In this document: positions 37,401-49,800 of the stretch, in pieces
How positions within the stretch are numbered: the stretch's first letter is position 1
How the letters are laid out: each line of letters begins with the position of its first letter
Source of the DNA: Ascidia mentula
Lineage: Eukaryota; Chordata; Ascidiacea; Phlebobranchia; Ascidiidae
Direction: 5' to 3'
Length of the DNA stretch: 64,000 bases
Assembly (NCBI GenBank): GCA_947561715.1
Contig: OX387201.1
Span: forward strand, 21,404,001 to 21,468,000
Notes under the pieces: model-generated
Seen by the model: the letters and a program-made list of their open reading frames with translations, nothing else
What the model was told of the DNA's origin: nothing
Databases searched by the model: none
Program-made: the position numbers and the translations under genes

Positions 37401-37834
37401 ACCATAATACCTGTCAACAAATTTTAGAGGTCAATACATTTTTTTTAATATGACTACATTTGTACCAACATGGCATTGAAGTGCACAAAATATGGCACTG
37501 AGCAAATTTTAATTGATCTTTAAATTTGAACTAATCATACCTTTTTTGTCACTACAACCTGTATATCAAACTCACTACAACCACTATATCAAACTCACTA
37601 CAACCACTATATCAAACTCACTACAACCACTATATCAAACTCGCTATATTAAACTCACTAGCCAAACAGGCCAAATATATGAATAAGTATAGCACAAAGA
37701 AAGCAAGGTTTAGTTCAACAAAGTATGTGTACATACCTTTGTTCACCAGTGCCTGGTGTCTGCGGGAGGTTAATACTTATATCAAGTCCACTCCTTACAT
37801 CACCAACCGCACTTTGAGGACGGACCGCTGACAT
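25459..37834 (-). CDS. ANKAR: ANKAR, ankyrin and armadillo repeat protein
   Basis: A large gene of at least 25 exons. Exon 1 is 37737-37834 (MSAVRPQSAVGDV), then 37285-37360, 37091-37215 and 36739-36862; the last exon is 25459-25528. The N-terminal part has LMAVDYAMKSFWHGVYVPKK (35992-36185). Ankyrin repeats follow at 32880-33000, 31553-31760 (ATPLHFAARCGALECVTALL) and 30480-30715 (ATPLLVAASSGALDCLKFLI). Armadillo repeats then run from about 30200 to 25900, for example IRPLVELLQ, DIQRRIMECGASGFLVDFL and VLAPLVAILRG. This ankyrin-then-armadillo order is diagnostic of ANKAR, a protein of poorly defined function. Not every exon edge was fixed. An apparent one-base frame break is seen near 36001-36006. 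A hAT element, a SINE piece and a minisatellite lie in introns. Confidence 0.85.
30765..30830 (+). repeat. tRNA-derived SINE fragment
   Basis: It contains GGGTTCGAAACCCGG, a perfect RNA polymerase III B-box (GGTTCGAAACC) in a self-complementary T-arm, followed by an A-rich TGGTAAAAAATCA tail. It lies in an ANKAR intron. The same B-box with a related tail occurs at 54460-54520 and, varied, at 53285-53360. Confidence 0.55.
32365..32650. mobile_element. Non-autonomous hAT transposon with exact 8-bp target duplication
   Basis: Termini CAATGGTTCTCAG and TTGAGAACCACTG are imperfect inverted repeats of hAT type. The element is 286 bp and is flanked by GTTTAGAG on both sides (32357-32364 and 32651-32658), an exact 8-bp target-site duplication. 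It has no coding capacity and sits in an intron of ANKAR. The intact duplication suggests fairly recent insertion. Confidence 0.9.
35660..35790. repeat. Dispersed repeat family, copy 1
   Basis: It aligns with 41765-41915 in the same orientation. Shared blocks include CTTCAACC, TTTTTCGGGA-like text, TAAATCA.GACATTAG and TGCACTGAAATATTC, with substitutions and small indels. It is probably an old interspersed element. This copy lies between ANKAR exons. Confidence 0.6.
37551..37660. repeat. 23-bp minisatellite
   Basis: The unit, roughly ACTACAACCACTATATCAAA plus CTC, is repeated about four times with a variant unit at each end. It lies in the first intron of ANKAR. Confidence 0.9.
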
Positions 37835-39105
37835 TGTAAAGTTTTTTAAGAAATACAAGGGACAGATTGTAAACTAAAAACTGTCGACATTTTCCTGAAA
37901 AGCAACAATGTTTGTATAAATTTCATTGTGGCCACCTTTCTATACAAGATAATACACAAAACCACATGCAGAATATAACAAAGAAACCTGATCAGTATGT
38001 TCATAGTTTTTAGAGCATACTTCTTCTTTAGATTCTTGTTTTAATCTCATTAACTGTGTTTTTGTATGTTTTAACAGTACTTTTAATTTGTGTACCATAT
38101 GTTTATATATGAAAACATTTCCTGGTTGGTTTGATATTCACATGGCTTGATACTGATAAAGTTTGTTAAACTAAAGCTACCTGGTTAGCCCTGAATTAAG
38201 GAACTGTTTGAAGATTACCAAAATACTTTGAGACACAATAGCATACAAAGTTTATTTTTAAATTTATGTTTCAAAATAAATTTTACTCTTGCTCCTGATA
38301 AATTACTTTAGCCTGAAATCAACTATAGATACTACGCAGTCCCGCATGTGTAGTTAAGCCAGGGGTAATTTATCAGGCATTGTCCTGTCCAGAGATAAAT
38401 CCTACACGGTTGACAACAAACCAATATTATGGGTTGAAACGTCACCGCATAAAGCACTAGTGTGTGTGATACACACACCCGTGAGACAAAGTGTAACAAT
38501 GAAGCCATTGTTCCATTAAGAAGCCCCTGTTTATTTCGCAATTGTTTGATTACGACAGCGAACAATACGATGTTTTTTAAGCGTTCGAAAACAATACTAC
38601 ATGATTTTGAGTGTGGTTTCCGTAAGTAGAGTCTGCTGCTTCCCATAACTTTGTAACACTACTTCGGCGCTTTGTGCCTCGTTGTATACATGTTTATTAA
38701 TATTGCTTTCTTCATGTTGGACGATTTTGTTCAATCCTCACAAATCCATTCAGCGTCATTTGTTGCCGAGATACGATGTGAAATCACTCATGCGTTACGG
38801 GCTATTATTTCTGTCAACCGTTATTTTGAAAAAAGTTATTGTTGTGAGTTATTTTACATGGATGTGTTCGAGAAACCTAAAAACACGAAATATTTAATCA
38901 ATAGTCTTTTATTCAATGTTTGGGTGAATTAATAAAAGCCAAAAACTTTGATAATCTGCAAGGCCTACTTTTTGTTTACAAATAATAATTTGTCAACTTT
39001 GTGGACAGTCCTGGTTTACCAGAAAGACTAATATGATTGAAAAGAAAGAAAGTACACTCCGTAAAGGTCAACACACTGATGAAACTGAAATACAAAAACC
39101 GACGA
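37835..39105. other. Intergenic between ANKAR and DPH7
   Basis: It contains the 5' flank of ANKAR and the 3' flank of DPH7. A plus-strand frame from ATG at 38690 to 38932 (about 80 codons, hydrophobic start) overlaps another open frame carrying PRYDVKSLMRYGLLFLS. Neither can be confirmed as a gene. Confidence 0.45.
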
Positions 39106-40128
39106 TTAAGGAATTAATTTATTCTTCCAGTCCCACAAACATAATTTGTGATCGTAAAACGAGCAGGAAGCAATAGTTGAACTTTCAACTTTGTTTTCAC
39201 GGTCCATGTAGCGCCAGTCAATGCCATACGCCAAAGACTCGTGATTTTCGTATCTTTCAATCACTTTTGGTTCAGTTTTACAGTCAATGATTGAAAACCC
39301 GTTATGCATGCAAGCGCACGCCAAGTAATCGACATTTGTGGGATTCCATTTTAACCTCCACACCCCGCCCCCAACGTGAACCGTCGACAGAGGAGTTTTA
39401 CCGATTTTTCGCGTGTCCCACAGTCTTACGTTTTCGTCGTAACTTCCGGTGGCCAACAGATTCTCCTTTAAGTGGCTGCACTGAATGCTACAAACGCCCA
39501 TGTCATGTGACCTGTTGGTAAAAATAGGAGAATTCGTCCGTAAATCGTAACCACGAAATAAACAGTCATCTCCTCCAGTATAAACTTTATCCGTCTCCCA
39601 ATAATCGAACGCTGTGATCCACGCCTCGAAGTCATGGGACTTCCATTTCTGCACAACTGTAATCTCATCTTTTGAGACTTGGAACACACAGATATGTCCT
39701 GTGGAATAACTGACAACAACTTTCGGACAATCGTTATTTTCACGTCGAGTCGCCCAGTCCAGTGACAAGGCTATAGATTCCTCTGGTTGCATAAAAGTCT
39801 TCCAAAGGCACAAACTGTCGGCCTTTAGCTGATACAAAGTAAGCGACCCTTTGGCGTCCGCCGTTGCCAAGACAACCACGCCACCAGGCAGGGTGTGATG
39901 GGACCATTTCATATCAAGTATTCCTGGGCATTTTCCACACCAAACATCATTCAGAGTGTTTTCGTCGTGTCGATAAAGTTTGATTTCCCCAAACCTCGTC
40001 CGGTCCACTTCATTCAACTGATAAGTTCCCCCTGCAAGGATGTTCTGGTGAGGATCCACCGGGCACCACTCCACACTGTCTGCATGGAGTCCTGTGTCCA
40101 ACTCTTGGTGAGTTACAATATCTGACAT
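39106..40128 (-). CDS. DPH7: DPH7 (WDR85), diphthine methylesterase
   Basis: DPH7 removes the methyl ester from methylated diphthine on elongation factor 2, the step before the final amidation in diphthamide synthesis. The single open frame of 340 codons starts at ATG 40126-40128. The N-terminus reads LHADSVEWCPVDPHQNILA with AGGTYQL, as in DPH7. WD motifs follow: GILDMKWSHH, EAWITAFDYWETDKVYTGGD, MGVCSIQCS, LLATGSYDENVRLWDTRK, GGVWRLKWNP and a final SFYDHKLCLWDWKN. The length is similar to other DPH7 proteins, which carry extra insertions in vertebrates. The gene is intronless here and shows no lesions. Confidence 0.93.
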   Translation of the reverse strand: MSDIVTHQELDTGLHADSVEWCPVDPHQNILAGGTYQLNEVDRTRFGEIKLYRHDENTLNDVWCGKCPGILDMKWSHHTLPGGVVVLATADAKGSLTLYQLKADSLCLWKTFMQPEESIALSLDWATRRENNDCPKVVVSYSTGHICVFQVSKDEITVVQKWKSHDFEAWITAFDYWETDKVYTGGDDCLFRGYDLRTNSPIFTNRSHDMGVCSIQCSHLKENLLATGSYDENVRLWDTRKIGKTPLSTVHVGGGVWRLKWNPTNVDYLACACMHNGFSIIDCKTEPKVIERYENHESLAYGIDWRYMDRENKVESSTIASCSFYDHKLCLWDWKNKLIP

Positions 40129-40577
40129 TTTACATAAAAACTAATGTTGCATTTTAACCATCTGCAAAGCACAAAAATATGCTGTTGATTTAGAGCACAT
40201 TTGTATGTTTTAAATTAAGTAAATACAAAAATTAGCTGTATGAACTTTTTTATCATAGATTTCGAACAAACAAGTGAACCACAATAAATTATACAATAGA
40301 TAACTAAATAGGTAACAGGCAGTTTGGGGAAATATCAATAAGTATTTAAAGCAACCAAAAGAGAGATGAAATGGCATAATGTCACCAAATACAACAATGC
40401 CCCATACATGAACTATGAACACCACACAATAATTATTGATCATCTTGCGAACGAAACCACACAAATCTAATGCAAAAAAAACAGCATAGAGATCTTGTTG
40501 TACTTGAGGCTACTAACAAACTTTTTCAGCAGAAAACATGGAGAATTATTGCACAAAATTTAACAGATTCGAGGAAG
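40129..40577. other. Intergenic between DPH7 and the WD40 gene
   Basis: AT-rich 5' flank of DPH7 and 3' flank of the WD40 gene. No feature supported. Confidence 0.45.
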
Positions 40578-43500
40578 TTAGAAAAGGGAGCACCAGTCAG
40601 TCCAACCAATTTCACTTTTTGCCTCATTTTTTTCAGCTTCACTTTCATCTGAATCAGATTCGCTCTCATCCTGTTCACCTTTTATCTGCTTTGAACCGGT
40701 TTCAGCCAGTTTTTTAGACCACCACCATGAACCAGAATCAGTTTCTTCATCACTTGAGTCTGATTCCACATCTGAATGCACAGCACTTTTGCTGAGCTCG
40801 GCAATATTTCCACCCTTTACATGAACTAATCCATTTCTTTCCAAAGTAGTTTCACTAGAATAAACATTAAAGTGACTCTTATATGTGATTTATGTTGCAT
40901 TACTAATGGGAAGCAACAACACTGCAAGTTTGTAGAGGAAGTTTTAAACAACTAAAAATGTTTTTTTTGACACACTTAGTTTTTACTTCTGAGAAATGAA
41001 ATCCATATTTCGGACTTTTGCCATTACATAAGTTGCAATTATAAATGCAAACAATAATCCCTGTAAATCACAGTTTCCATTCATAATTTAAAAACTAATA
41101 ACCGATGGCTTGCCTGGTGTTCTTATGGGGATGCGGTTTCCATAGCAACAAGCTTGCCCCACCAGTGAAGAAGATATTCTCATCCAAAGTCGGATCATGA
41201 GTGGCACAAGTGAAGCGTGAAAACTCATCACATGACAAACTTGCAACATAAGCAAGTGGTGACTCAGCACAATTAGTTCGAACTGACAAACAAAAAAGGA
41301 AAATATGCAATTATAGTGTGAATCTGAAACTGTTTAAAAAATGTTATTAAGACATGGTGTTAAAATTATTTGAAACTACTTATGTTTTGACCAAAAAATC
41401 CTATTGTTTTGTAACAGTCACAAATTTAGCATTCTATTGTTTTTGTAATAATCAACAATGAGTTGGATTTTAACAAACGTGAAGTAGAACACAGACTTTG
41501 TTAGGCTGTTACACTTACTGTTTACACTCCCCTCCCCAGTATCCAGATCAAATGAAGTTGTGAAAATGAGTTCGTTCATCATGAAACAGGAATCTGTAAA
41601 ACCTGGAGACTTGTGGTTGCACAGTTTGGTTAGTGTTCCTGAAAAACACGATTATATTTAAGCAAAATAGAATATGGCTTCCAATGATGTTAAATTCTCT
41701 GTAAATCTATACTTTTCCAAAGGTATTGTCGAACTTAACAAATATATATTTAATACATTCAGTGAAAACCCTTCAACCCTGGTTCTGGAGAACCCTAGTT
41801 TTTCGGGAGGTACTCCGGGGTTAAGTCAACACTTCATCCAAGTCAGTAAATCATGACATTAGGAATATTAAAAACGACTGAGTTGCACTGAAATATTCAG
41901 TTGAACTAAAACGTCCAGAGAGTGTTTCTTTCCATGTGAATGTTTACATATTGTTTATTGAATCAGGGCTTCTCAATATTTGCTGGGACCCCTTCAGAGT
42001 TTCATGGTGTCAAGGTTTATAAGAATACTGATTTAATTTGTCCAATTGTAGCAAACGGCTACACATGGTTAGATAAAAGGTGGTGATTACCTGCAGTCAA
42101 GTCGAACACTTTAACATTCACTCCATCATCTCCATAGAAAAGTTTGTTATCGATCAAACACGAACACAATATCTGCCGAGACTCAACATAGAAATCAGAC
42201 TCCATCAGGTTAAACTTAGGCTTCAAGTAAAGTTGGTTGGAAATATTCTTGGCTGTGATTGGTTCCTTGTCTTCATTACAAAATTCCCACACTTTTAGAT
42301 TTCCATCATTAGATGTTGAAGTCAACATGTTGTTATTACACTAAAGACAATATTTTTTATTATAACTCCTAATTTATCCCGGCATTGTTCCAATCTATGT
42401 CGTTTAACAGAGAAATATATTGAACAATCCACGAACAAAGTGAAGTGCATGATGTAACAAACATAGTCACACACTTAAGTGTGGGATCTGGGTTCAAATT
42501 AACTTTTCCAAAAAAATGTGATGCAGTATTCTCATTATTTTAAGCAACCAACAGACGAACTCACCTGCAATGAAGTGATTGTGTCATCATGAATTATGAC
42601 ATCATAAAGCTGCTGTCGGTTCAATAAGTTGAACACAGTCAACTTTCCTGAATCAGAACCTGACCAAAATAAAACAAAATTGAGGATATTTCTTGGACTC
42701 TCGAAATTTTACACAAATTTATCCTCATGAAAGTCACACATTTTCTGATGATTTTAACTTGATAAAGATATTGTCCAAATTAATTAAAAGTCAAAGTAAA
42801 GCTATCGTCAAATTTACATCACAGTAAGACCGTAAAAAAGATTTACCGAGAAACACAAAGTTGTGTTTGTGACAGAGAGCTGTAATAGGGGAATAATTGT
42901 ATATTGACTTGATGCAAAAACCCTGCGGCAAAAGCCAAAGTTTAACATAACAATCTGTTGATGCTGTCACTAGGAGGAGCTCTTGTGGGAATTCCTTCAC
43001 GGACATGTCGTGCATTAATTCGCTGTCGGACTCCGCTGATATGAGGTTTCCTGAAATATGAAAACACAATTTGAAATGAAAGAAAAATTGGAGTAATTGT
43101 CCGCAAACAAAAAGGGAACTTTCCCTTTAGGATAATTGCTTGTTTGTAAATGACAATAACCATCATTAATTAACACATTATATTTTTCATGACCATGCAT
43201 GACAACCTTAAGTATGCACACAAATCTGTGTCTATCTTGTCATAAGGATTCTTATTACACAAAAGTTACACCCATTTATTTTTGTTGGTTCAGAGTTTTT
43301 ATTTCAGAATTCAAACCTTTGGGAGAAAAGCAAAATTAAAGCAAAGTTGACAACATTAAATACATCTTACGACTACTTTCGATTTAATATATAATTAAAA
43401 CAAAATAGTTTTATTATATATATAATTCTAAATTTCTCTTTAATTTTACTTTTCAATAAATAAACAAATTAAAAGAACAAACTTAATCGATTGCTTTCCT

Positions 43501-45914
43501 CCTCGTCGAGTATCTGCACTGCTGTTACTGCCCCCATGTGGCCAGACATATTCCGTATTTCTTGTTTTGATGAAATTTCCCACAACTTCACTGAAGTATC
43601 CCGGCTGGAAATAATTTTAAGAGTTGCAGTTTTAAAAAAAGTTGAAGCAATCTCAATTATCAAGTTGTGCTCAACCTTCTCCAATACCCAAAAGTGATTT
43701 GGGATCAAATATGTGAGTATTCAATGGGAATTGCTCTTCTGGCACGTAAGTTTCGAAAGTGTTTATTGAAACCTGGCGTGTTGCCTACCATCAAGGGAGA
43801 CTTTCTCAGGACGAAACGTCGGTTTCAATAAACACTCTGAAACTTAAGTGCCAGAAGAGCAACTCCCATTAAGTACCATGCATGGCAGCAAAAATAGCAG
43901 AATATGTGAGTACTCACTTAAGTGTTATATTTTTGCATCTAGTACACCAATATCTAAAACTTGTGCATCAATATGATTTTGAGTACCTAAATTCACTATC
44001 ATATTGGCAATATTCATACCCAATGTTTTTTGGCAAAGGACAAGTTTAATGTAGGCAGTATTTTTAAGAACCAGACCTCTAAGTGTAGTAGATTATAAAC
44101 AACAAACATAAAGTGCACATAAGTTGCAACTCTCTGAAATGCTCCACCAGTGAAAGCCACGACAATTATTATCGCAAAGTATCTGCATGCATTTGAAATT
44201 TACGCCATCCACAAAATATGGACAATAATTTTTGTTTCTCTGCAGAACCCTGATGGAATGCAACAGACACACACTGACACAAAACCTCTTCCACTCTTAT
44301 CTCAGAGTATTCACCTTCCACTGACCATCCATCCTCCATATGCTGAAACATCGCAAGTTGCATCATTGTGTCCATTTAGAGCTATGACGGAATAAATTCT
44401 GTTTCTCCACAATTTCCGCAACTTCGAACGCAACTTCGGTCGTTTTTCTTTTGCTAAATAAATGCGACATTAAATTAAAAACATACAAATTATTACAGAA
44501 ATGCTTTTAAACACATAACAACTGTAACTTTTTGTTTTAAAAAGTGTTCATACCTTTAGTTTGTTGAGATTTTGAAGCTGTTGTCAAACTTGGTTGTTCA
44601 TTTTTGTTATTGTTTGAAACTAAACAGAAATCTTTGTATCAAAAAACAACACAAATTCTAATTAAAAAAAAGGGGCTGGCCGACATTCCAGAAAGCAAAA
44701 ACATGGAGCAGTTGCTGAAACGTCTCAAATAAATAAAACTTGTCCATGTTTTTTGCAAAATCGGCCATTTTAGGTGCCCAGAAAAAACTCTCCAATAAAG
44801 TTACATTACCTTTGGATTTTTCATTGGGAACTAGAATATTATCCACCTTTTCCACAGGTGCGCTGGTGGAACAAACTGTTGCATCTATTTCACAAAAATA
44901 AACAAAAACAAGTCAGATACTGGCAGGTTCAGAATGATAAACAGTGTTAAACATTACAAAGAATTGAATACATCCTTAAATTGGTTTAATTTAAAGCGTT
45001 TTCGCTCTCAATAAATTACAATATTCAAAAGAAATCAACCTTTCATTTGAATAAGAACTGATCATGTTTGTTTTGTTGTACAAAACAGCATTTGGATATT
45101 TAATATCATTAACTTTCAGCAACAATGTTTTTTACCTGATTTTTCAGCATCACCTGAAGCACTGGCATGAAATAATTCTTTTTCTGAAACTGAAATGCAA
45201 CAAAACTCAAACGAACCAAATTAATTCTGACTATATATTATATATATATAATATAAGGTTACCAAACACACCAGACGAAGTGCAACACGCCATAAAGTTC
45301 TCACAGTTTTTTTTAACACAGGAAATCATTCAAATAAAATTATTCCAAATCCTAAACATTTTAAAGTTAAATATGACTCCACAAAAACACATGTGAATAA
45401 AATGAAACCAGACTTGACGAACTTGATGGCTGCAGGAATTCCTCTTCACTTGATTCTTCACCAGCATCATTTCCCAGCGATGAATTAAAGGATTCTTCTT
45501 GACGATTTATCGAAGCAAGAAGTTTTTGCAGATGGCTCCTCAGATTGTCTTTGGTTGCAATCTGTAATATAAAAAAAAACGACAATGTATCTCTTGTTAG
45601 TTGTACATTTAATTTTCAATTTGTTGGTCACTTTGCTCACCTTCCCAATATGAAAGTGGAAGGATTTTTTGAACAACCGTCGATTATGCAGTTTGTCACA
45701 AATTTATCATATGTTGATGCATTTAATAATTTTGCACAGATTATGGGAACATTTTTACAAAAGTTTTTACAATCTAGCTTACCTTAAGTTTTTCATCTGT
45801 AGTAAGGTCTCTTCCAGATCTTTCCAGTCTTTCAATCTGCCTTAGTTTTTTCCTAAATTTTCGAATTCTTTTTAAACTTTCCTCAACAACTTCTACTGAT
45901 ATTGGCTCCTCCAT
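40578..45914 (-). CDS. WD40-repeat protein with basic N-terminal helix, unidentified
   Basis: The first coding exon, from ATG at 45912-45914, encodes SVEVVEESLKRIRKFRKKLRQ, a highly basic helix; an acceptor-like site lies just upstream. Short Ser/Glu-rich exons follow, then WD repeats: YSVIALNGHNDATCDVSAYG (about 44303-44395), DTSVKLWEISSKQEIRNMSG (about 43500-43610), LLVTASTDCYVKLW (about 42850-43050), MLTSTSNDGNLKVWEF (42059-42328) and a blade near 41138-41283. The last exon (40578-40858) is acidic, with SDSSDEETDSGSWWW. It joins the previous exon in phase only through a GC donor (CCAG|GCAAGC near 41116). I could not name the protein; several exon edges are approximate. Confidence 0.65.
41765..41915. 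repeat. Dispersed repeat family, copy 2
   Basis: Partner of 35660-35790. It sits in an intron of the WD40 gene. A separate hAT-like end (CAGGGCTTCTCAAT) follows near 41966, but its other end was not found. Confidence 0.55.
43723..43871. mobile_element. Fold-back (inverted-repeat) element
   Basis: Left arm 43723-43772 and right arm 43823-43871 are near-perfect inverted complements (AATGGGA.TTGCTCTTCTGG against CCAGAAGAGCAA.TCCCATT) around a spacer of about 50 bp. A related 15-bp word (AATATGTGAGTAYTC) lies outside each arm, at about 43708 and 43901. The structure resembles a small MITE or fold-back element in an intron of the WD40 gene. Confidence 0.7.
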
Positions 45915-46835
45915 GGAGAAGTTTTTGGGCCTGAACTATCATAGAAAGAGGAAAAAATCACAATCATACAAACTCTACCAAACTTTTTATGTGTCGACCC
46001 AGGTTGGAAAAATAATAAGCAAACAAAACGTAACTAACATTTACAATTGTTCGCAATCCATCTGATTGACCAAATATTATGTTTACGTCATTAGTATTTC
46101 TTAACCAGAATACAGGCAAGTGGTTGGAAAGTTTTATGCAGACAATTTCCCAACGTTAATTTTACACGGCATTGCAGTTTTATATTTTTGTCAATTTATT
46201 TGGCAAATACTTTTTGCCGCCACGATTTGTTATTCACACTCCACTGTTGCGGATTAAGGTACTCAGAGCATGGGTATTCACCAAAAGGTATTTTTTGTTT
46301 CCAAAGATTTTGCGGAAATCCAACTACTGAAAATAAACATGAAGTGTATCGTATACCTCTGAGCCACGAGTTTTTATTTTTTACGTATGTTAAGCGCATG
46401 AAGCTGGTTCAAATAAAATTTGTTAATCACAATCGGTCTCTTCCACTATCTGACATGAGCGCTTTTTAGGTTATCGTGTAAGGATCAGATCAACCGATAA
46501 AAACAAGATATTGGGGTCTAACGTTGTATTATGTTTTGTAGTTGAAAAAGTGGTCAATATATAATTCGAACACAGATAAAACACCAAACAGTGCTCTTGA
46601 ATCTCGCTGTATCCAGAATTGTGTCAACACATTGAAAAGGTTGCAATTGAGTCACTATATTGCACAGCAATAGAAAAAGACGAATTATTTAATTAAAAAG
46701 AATGGCATATCACATGACATGTCACATCGCTTTTCTTTTCCAAGGCAGCATTGGGATGAGGTATAAGTTATGCCTTATAACATTTCAGTCGAAGAAATAA
46801 AATATTTTTGTCACTGGTGATATATCATACAAAGG
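45915..46835. other. Intergenic between WD40 gene and fucosyltransferase
   Basis: 5' flank of the WD40 gene and 3' flank of the fucosyltransferase gene. Small open frames near 46188-46469 have no support. Confidence 0.45.
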
Positions 46836-49800
46836 TCAAGAAAAACAGGCTTTATTTTCTTTTTCTAAAAACCAAGATTGAACAGAAAAGTTATGGCGAG
46901 ACAAAGATGTGGACACTGGTGACAACGTGCCTTCATCATTTTTCTTGAGTTTCTTCACATACGAACATACTTTGCAGAAACCTTGCCTTTCTTTTAACCC
47001 TGACATTTCCGAAATGTCCAGAGTCATCCACTGGAGATACTTTTTGTATTCCTTATCGTTTCTGTTCAAATATTCCAAATATTTTACAAGATCTTCAGGA
47101 GTTTGGAAGTCCTGAGCGTAGATGAAGGAGTTAGGAGGAGCCACAGCATCGTAGTCAGCCTTGGGAGCGCCGAGCACAACGGGCACAGTCATGGCTGCAA
47201 GGGAGTTTTTCCAAAATTTCTCAGTGATGTAATCCTTGCACCCCCAGCTGTTCTCAAACGCCAAGTAAAATTTAAACTTGGTGTTGTTGAACTCCCGTCG
47301 AACTTTGCTGCCGCTGCATTTTCCACCGAATGTGAGATTGAAGCCGGTTTTCATCATTCTTGTCGCGTATCTCATTCGATCAATCGCACCTCGGTTCATG
47401 TTGCAGTTTGAAACCACCCACAAAGCGAGGTGCGTTTTCTCCTTGATGAGTGCGTCCAATTCTTCGTCACTCATTGGTTGTTCATCAAGGTTTACTTTTT
47501 GGTAGACACGTGATGCACTGCCGTATGACAACGTGATGTCCGAATCCCTCCTGGAAGGACACGTGACACAAACCAAACAAATATAAAAGTGTTTCTAGCG
47601 AGCTAGCTTGTTAAAATTGAAACACAATAAGCTGTGGAATGCGAACTGTTAAAAAGAAAGTTCTTAGGCTAGAAAGGTTGTCCCAGTAAAACTCTTACCT
47701 GTACGTTACGGAAATATTAAATATTCCATCCATCTGTTCGGATTCAAAATATTTTTGATTGTGCAGAGTCAGTGAACTTTCCATACTCCACCAAGCGTAC
47801 AAATGGTTTTCCTCTCTAAAATAAAACTTTTCTGTTTACCGCACGTCATACAACCGGACACAACAGGGAATCCAGCAAGTTTAAGAAATCTATCGATGGC
47901 ATGTATCCGCGATAATTACTATCATTATTGCACTTAAATTAGGAAAGTAAACTGTTTTACTCAATGTGAAATGTGTATGTAGGTTTTACAAAGTTTAAAA
48001 TAACTATCCTAGTAGACAGTAGGTTGTTGGTTTGTCTTTAGAAAAGTATATTTCCTTATTGTCGGCAACCATCCAGGGTTTCTACTTGCTTACATCTACA
48101 TTGCGGAAGTTCACGTTACAAAACATTTTTTCAATGTATTTATGACATGAAACCTTAAGCATGCAACAGCGCCTTAATTGTATCACCTTTTCTGTGGTAG
48201 ATCAGTGGAATTATAGTCGGCAAAGTGCATTGCGACCACTTTAACACCATCTCCATCCAACTGTAACGACAAACGTAAAGCTGCCAAAAAACAATGTGCT
48301 TCGTCGGTATTATACCAATACGTGGTTTAAACTTCACTGTGTTTCTGTTCCTGTGTTTTCTGTAAAAAATCCTACGCGAAACACTGACAGGTCGAATCAT
48401 TCAGAGCAAAAGAAACCAATTGGCAGTGTTTCACATAAAAATTTGAAATAAGTTCACTAGGTAAGAATAATCGAGACTTTAAGTCAGTGTTTCCCAACCG
48501 GTGGTACGCGACCACTAGTGGCACGCGACGGCATTCCAGGTGGTACGCGAGACCATTCCCGTAATTTGCGGATCTAGTTCGTCTTTAAAATATCGTAAGT
48601 GATCTCAAAATGTTTGTTACTTCATACTCTAGGTTACTTTGTAACACTCAACTAAGTGGTATGTAACCACTAAAAGGTTGGGAATCACTGCTTTAGGTGA
48701 ATTAATCCAATTACGGCAAGTTTACCGGAGGTCAAGCTGGGTTTAAACTCATTTGCCAAATTAATATCCATGTTATAGGCACAAAATTGTTAATGTACTT
48801 TGGATCGATTCTGTGTGACGATGCAATCATCGCAGGTTTCCAAGATTCGATCCTCTCGTGTCTTTGCAAATGGTGGGTACCACATCACAATATATATCTA
48901 AATAGATAAAAAAGAGATTGGTTGTAATCATGAAGCAGCACATAGCGGTAGGAGGTAAAACTCACCGGGTCACTTTCATTGCTCGAATATTTTAAAATTT
49001 CGTTTCTTTTCTGCAAATGTAGAAAATGTTAAATTTGGAATTTTGTTTCAAAAGTAACCAGGCCTAATTCTTCAAAATCTAAATTAAAATTGGAAAAAGT
49101 TTTAGGCAATGAATAAACAGAATTGACCAATCAAGTTTTTTGTTTAAAAATTGTGCTACTGTTCACCAGGGATGAATATTGCAACCTCTTTTTTTAATTT
49201 GAATCAAACTCTGCCCCTTTTTTGCACACTTGCATCACCATTCTTTGTTCTTTTTTTTTGTAAGGAAGAAAACAATTTGCATTAAAAGTTGTTCACAGCA
49301 AATCACACTCATTATATGAGTGGAAGACAAAGCAAGCTAACGGTCAGCAGACAGTTAACAAAGACAAGACGGTTACTGAAGACGACAGAAGAGGAGAATC
49401 ACACAGGAAAACCTAATGTCTCGAAGCTACCAAACACTCTCAAACTAACTAATAAAATCACTTGACAACGTAACTGTTGCTTGGAAATCAAACATGTCTT
49501 GAAATTAATATGACGCCAAAACGGTTGGGAAACAATATTACACAAAGGACACAAAAGACACGAATCACATGTTATGTACAACCGTTGCTATCGTTATACC
49601 TTGAAATGAAACACACTTGACAAGAGTAATTTTACTTTTTCACGAATTGAATTTCAATCTTATTCTAGATATATTCTTCTTGTGACTTAGAAAAGATAAC
49701 TTGACTGTTATGCCCAACCCTAGACACGCCCCCAATAGACACGTCAGTGGACAGGGCATTTAGTAAGCACACAACGTGCGTATGCGTTTGCCCAGAGGCT

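Noticed and set aside
37551-37660. CRISPR-like array
   Set aside because: It is a continuous tandem minisatellite without unique spacers, in an intron of an animal gene.
38672-38932. Small plus-strand gene near ANKAR and DPH7
   Set aside because: Two overlapping frames compete, the longer one begins with TTG, and nothing distinguishes either from chance.
47103-47505. Plus-strand open frames across the fucosyltransferase last exon
   Set aside because: They are antisense shadows of the minus-strand GT10 catalytic domain.
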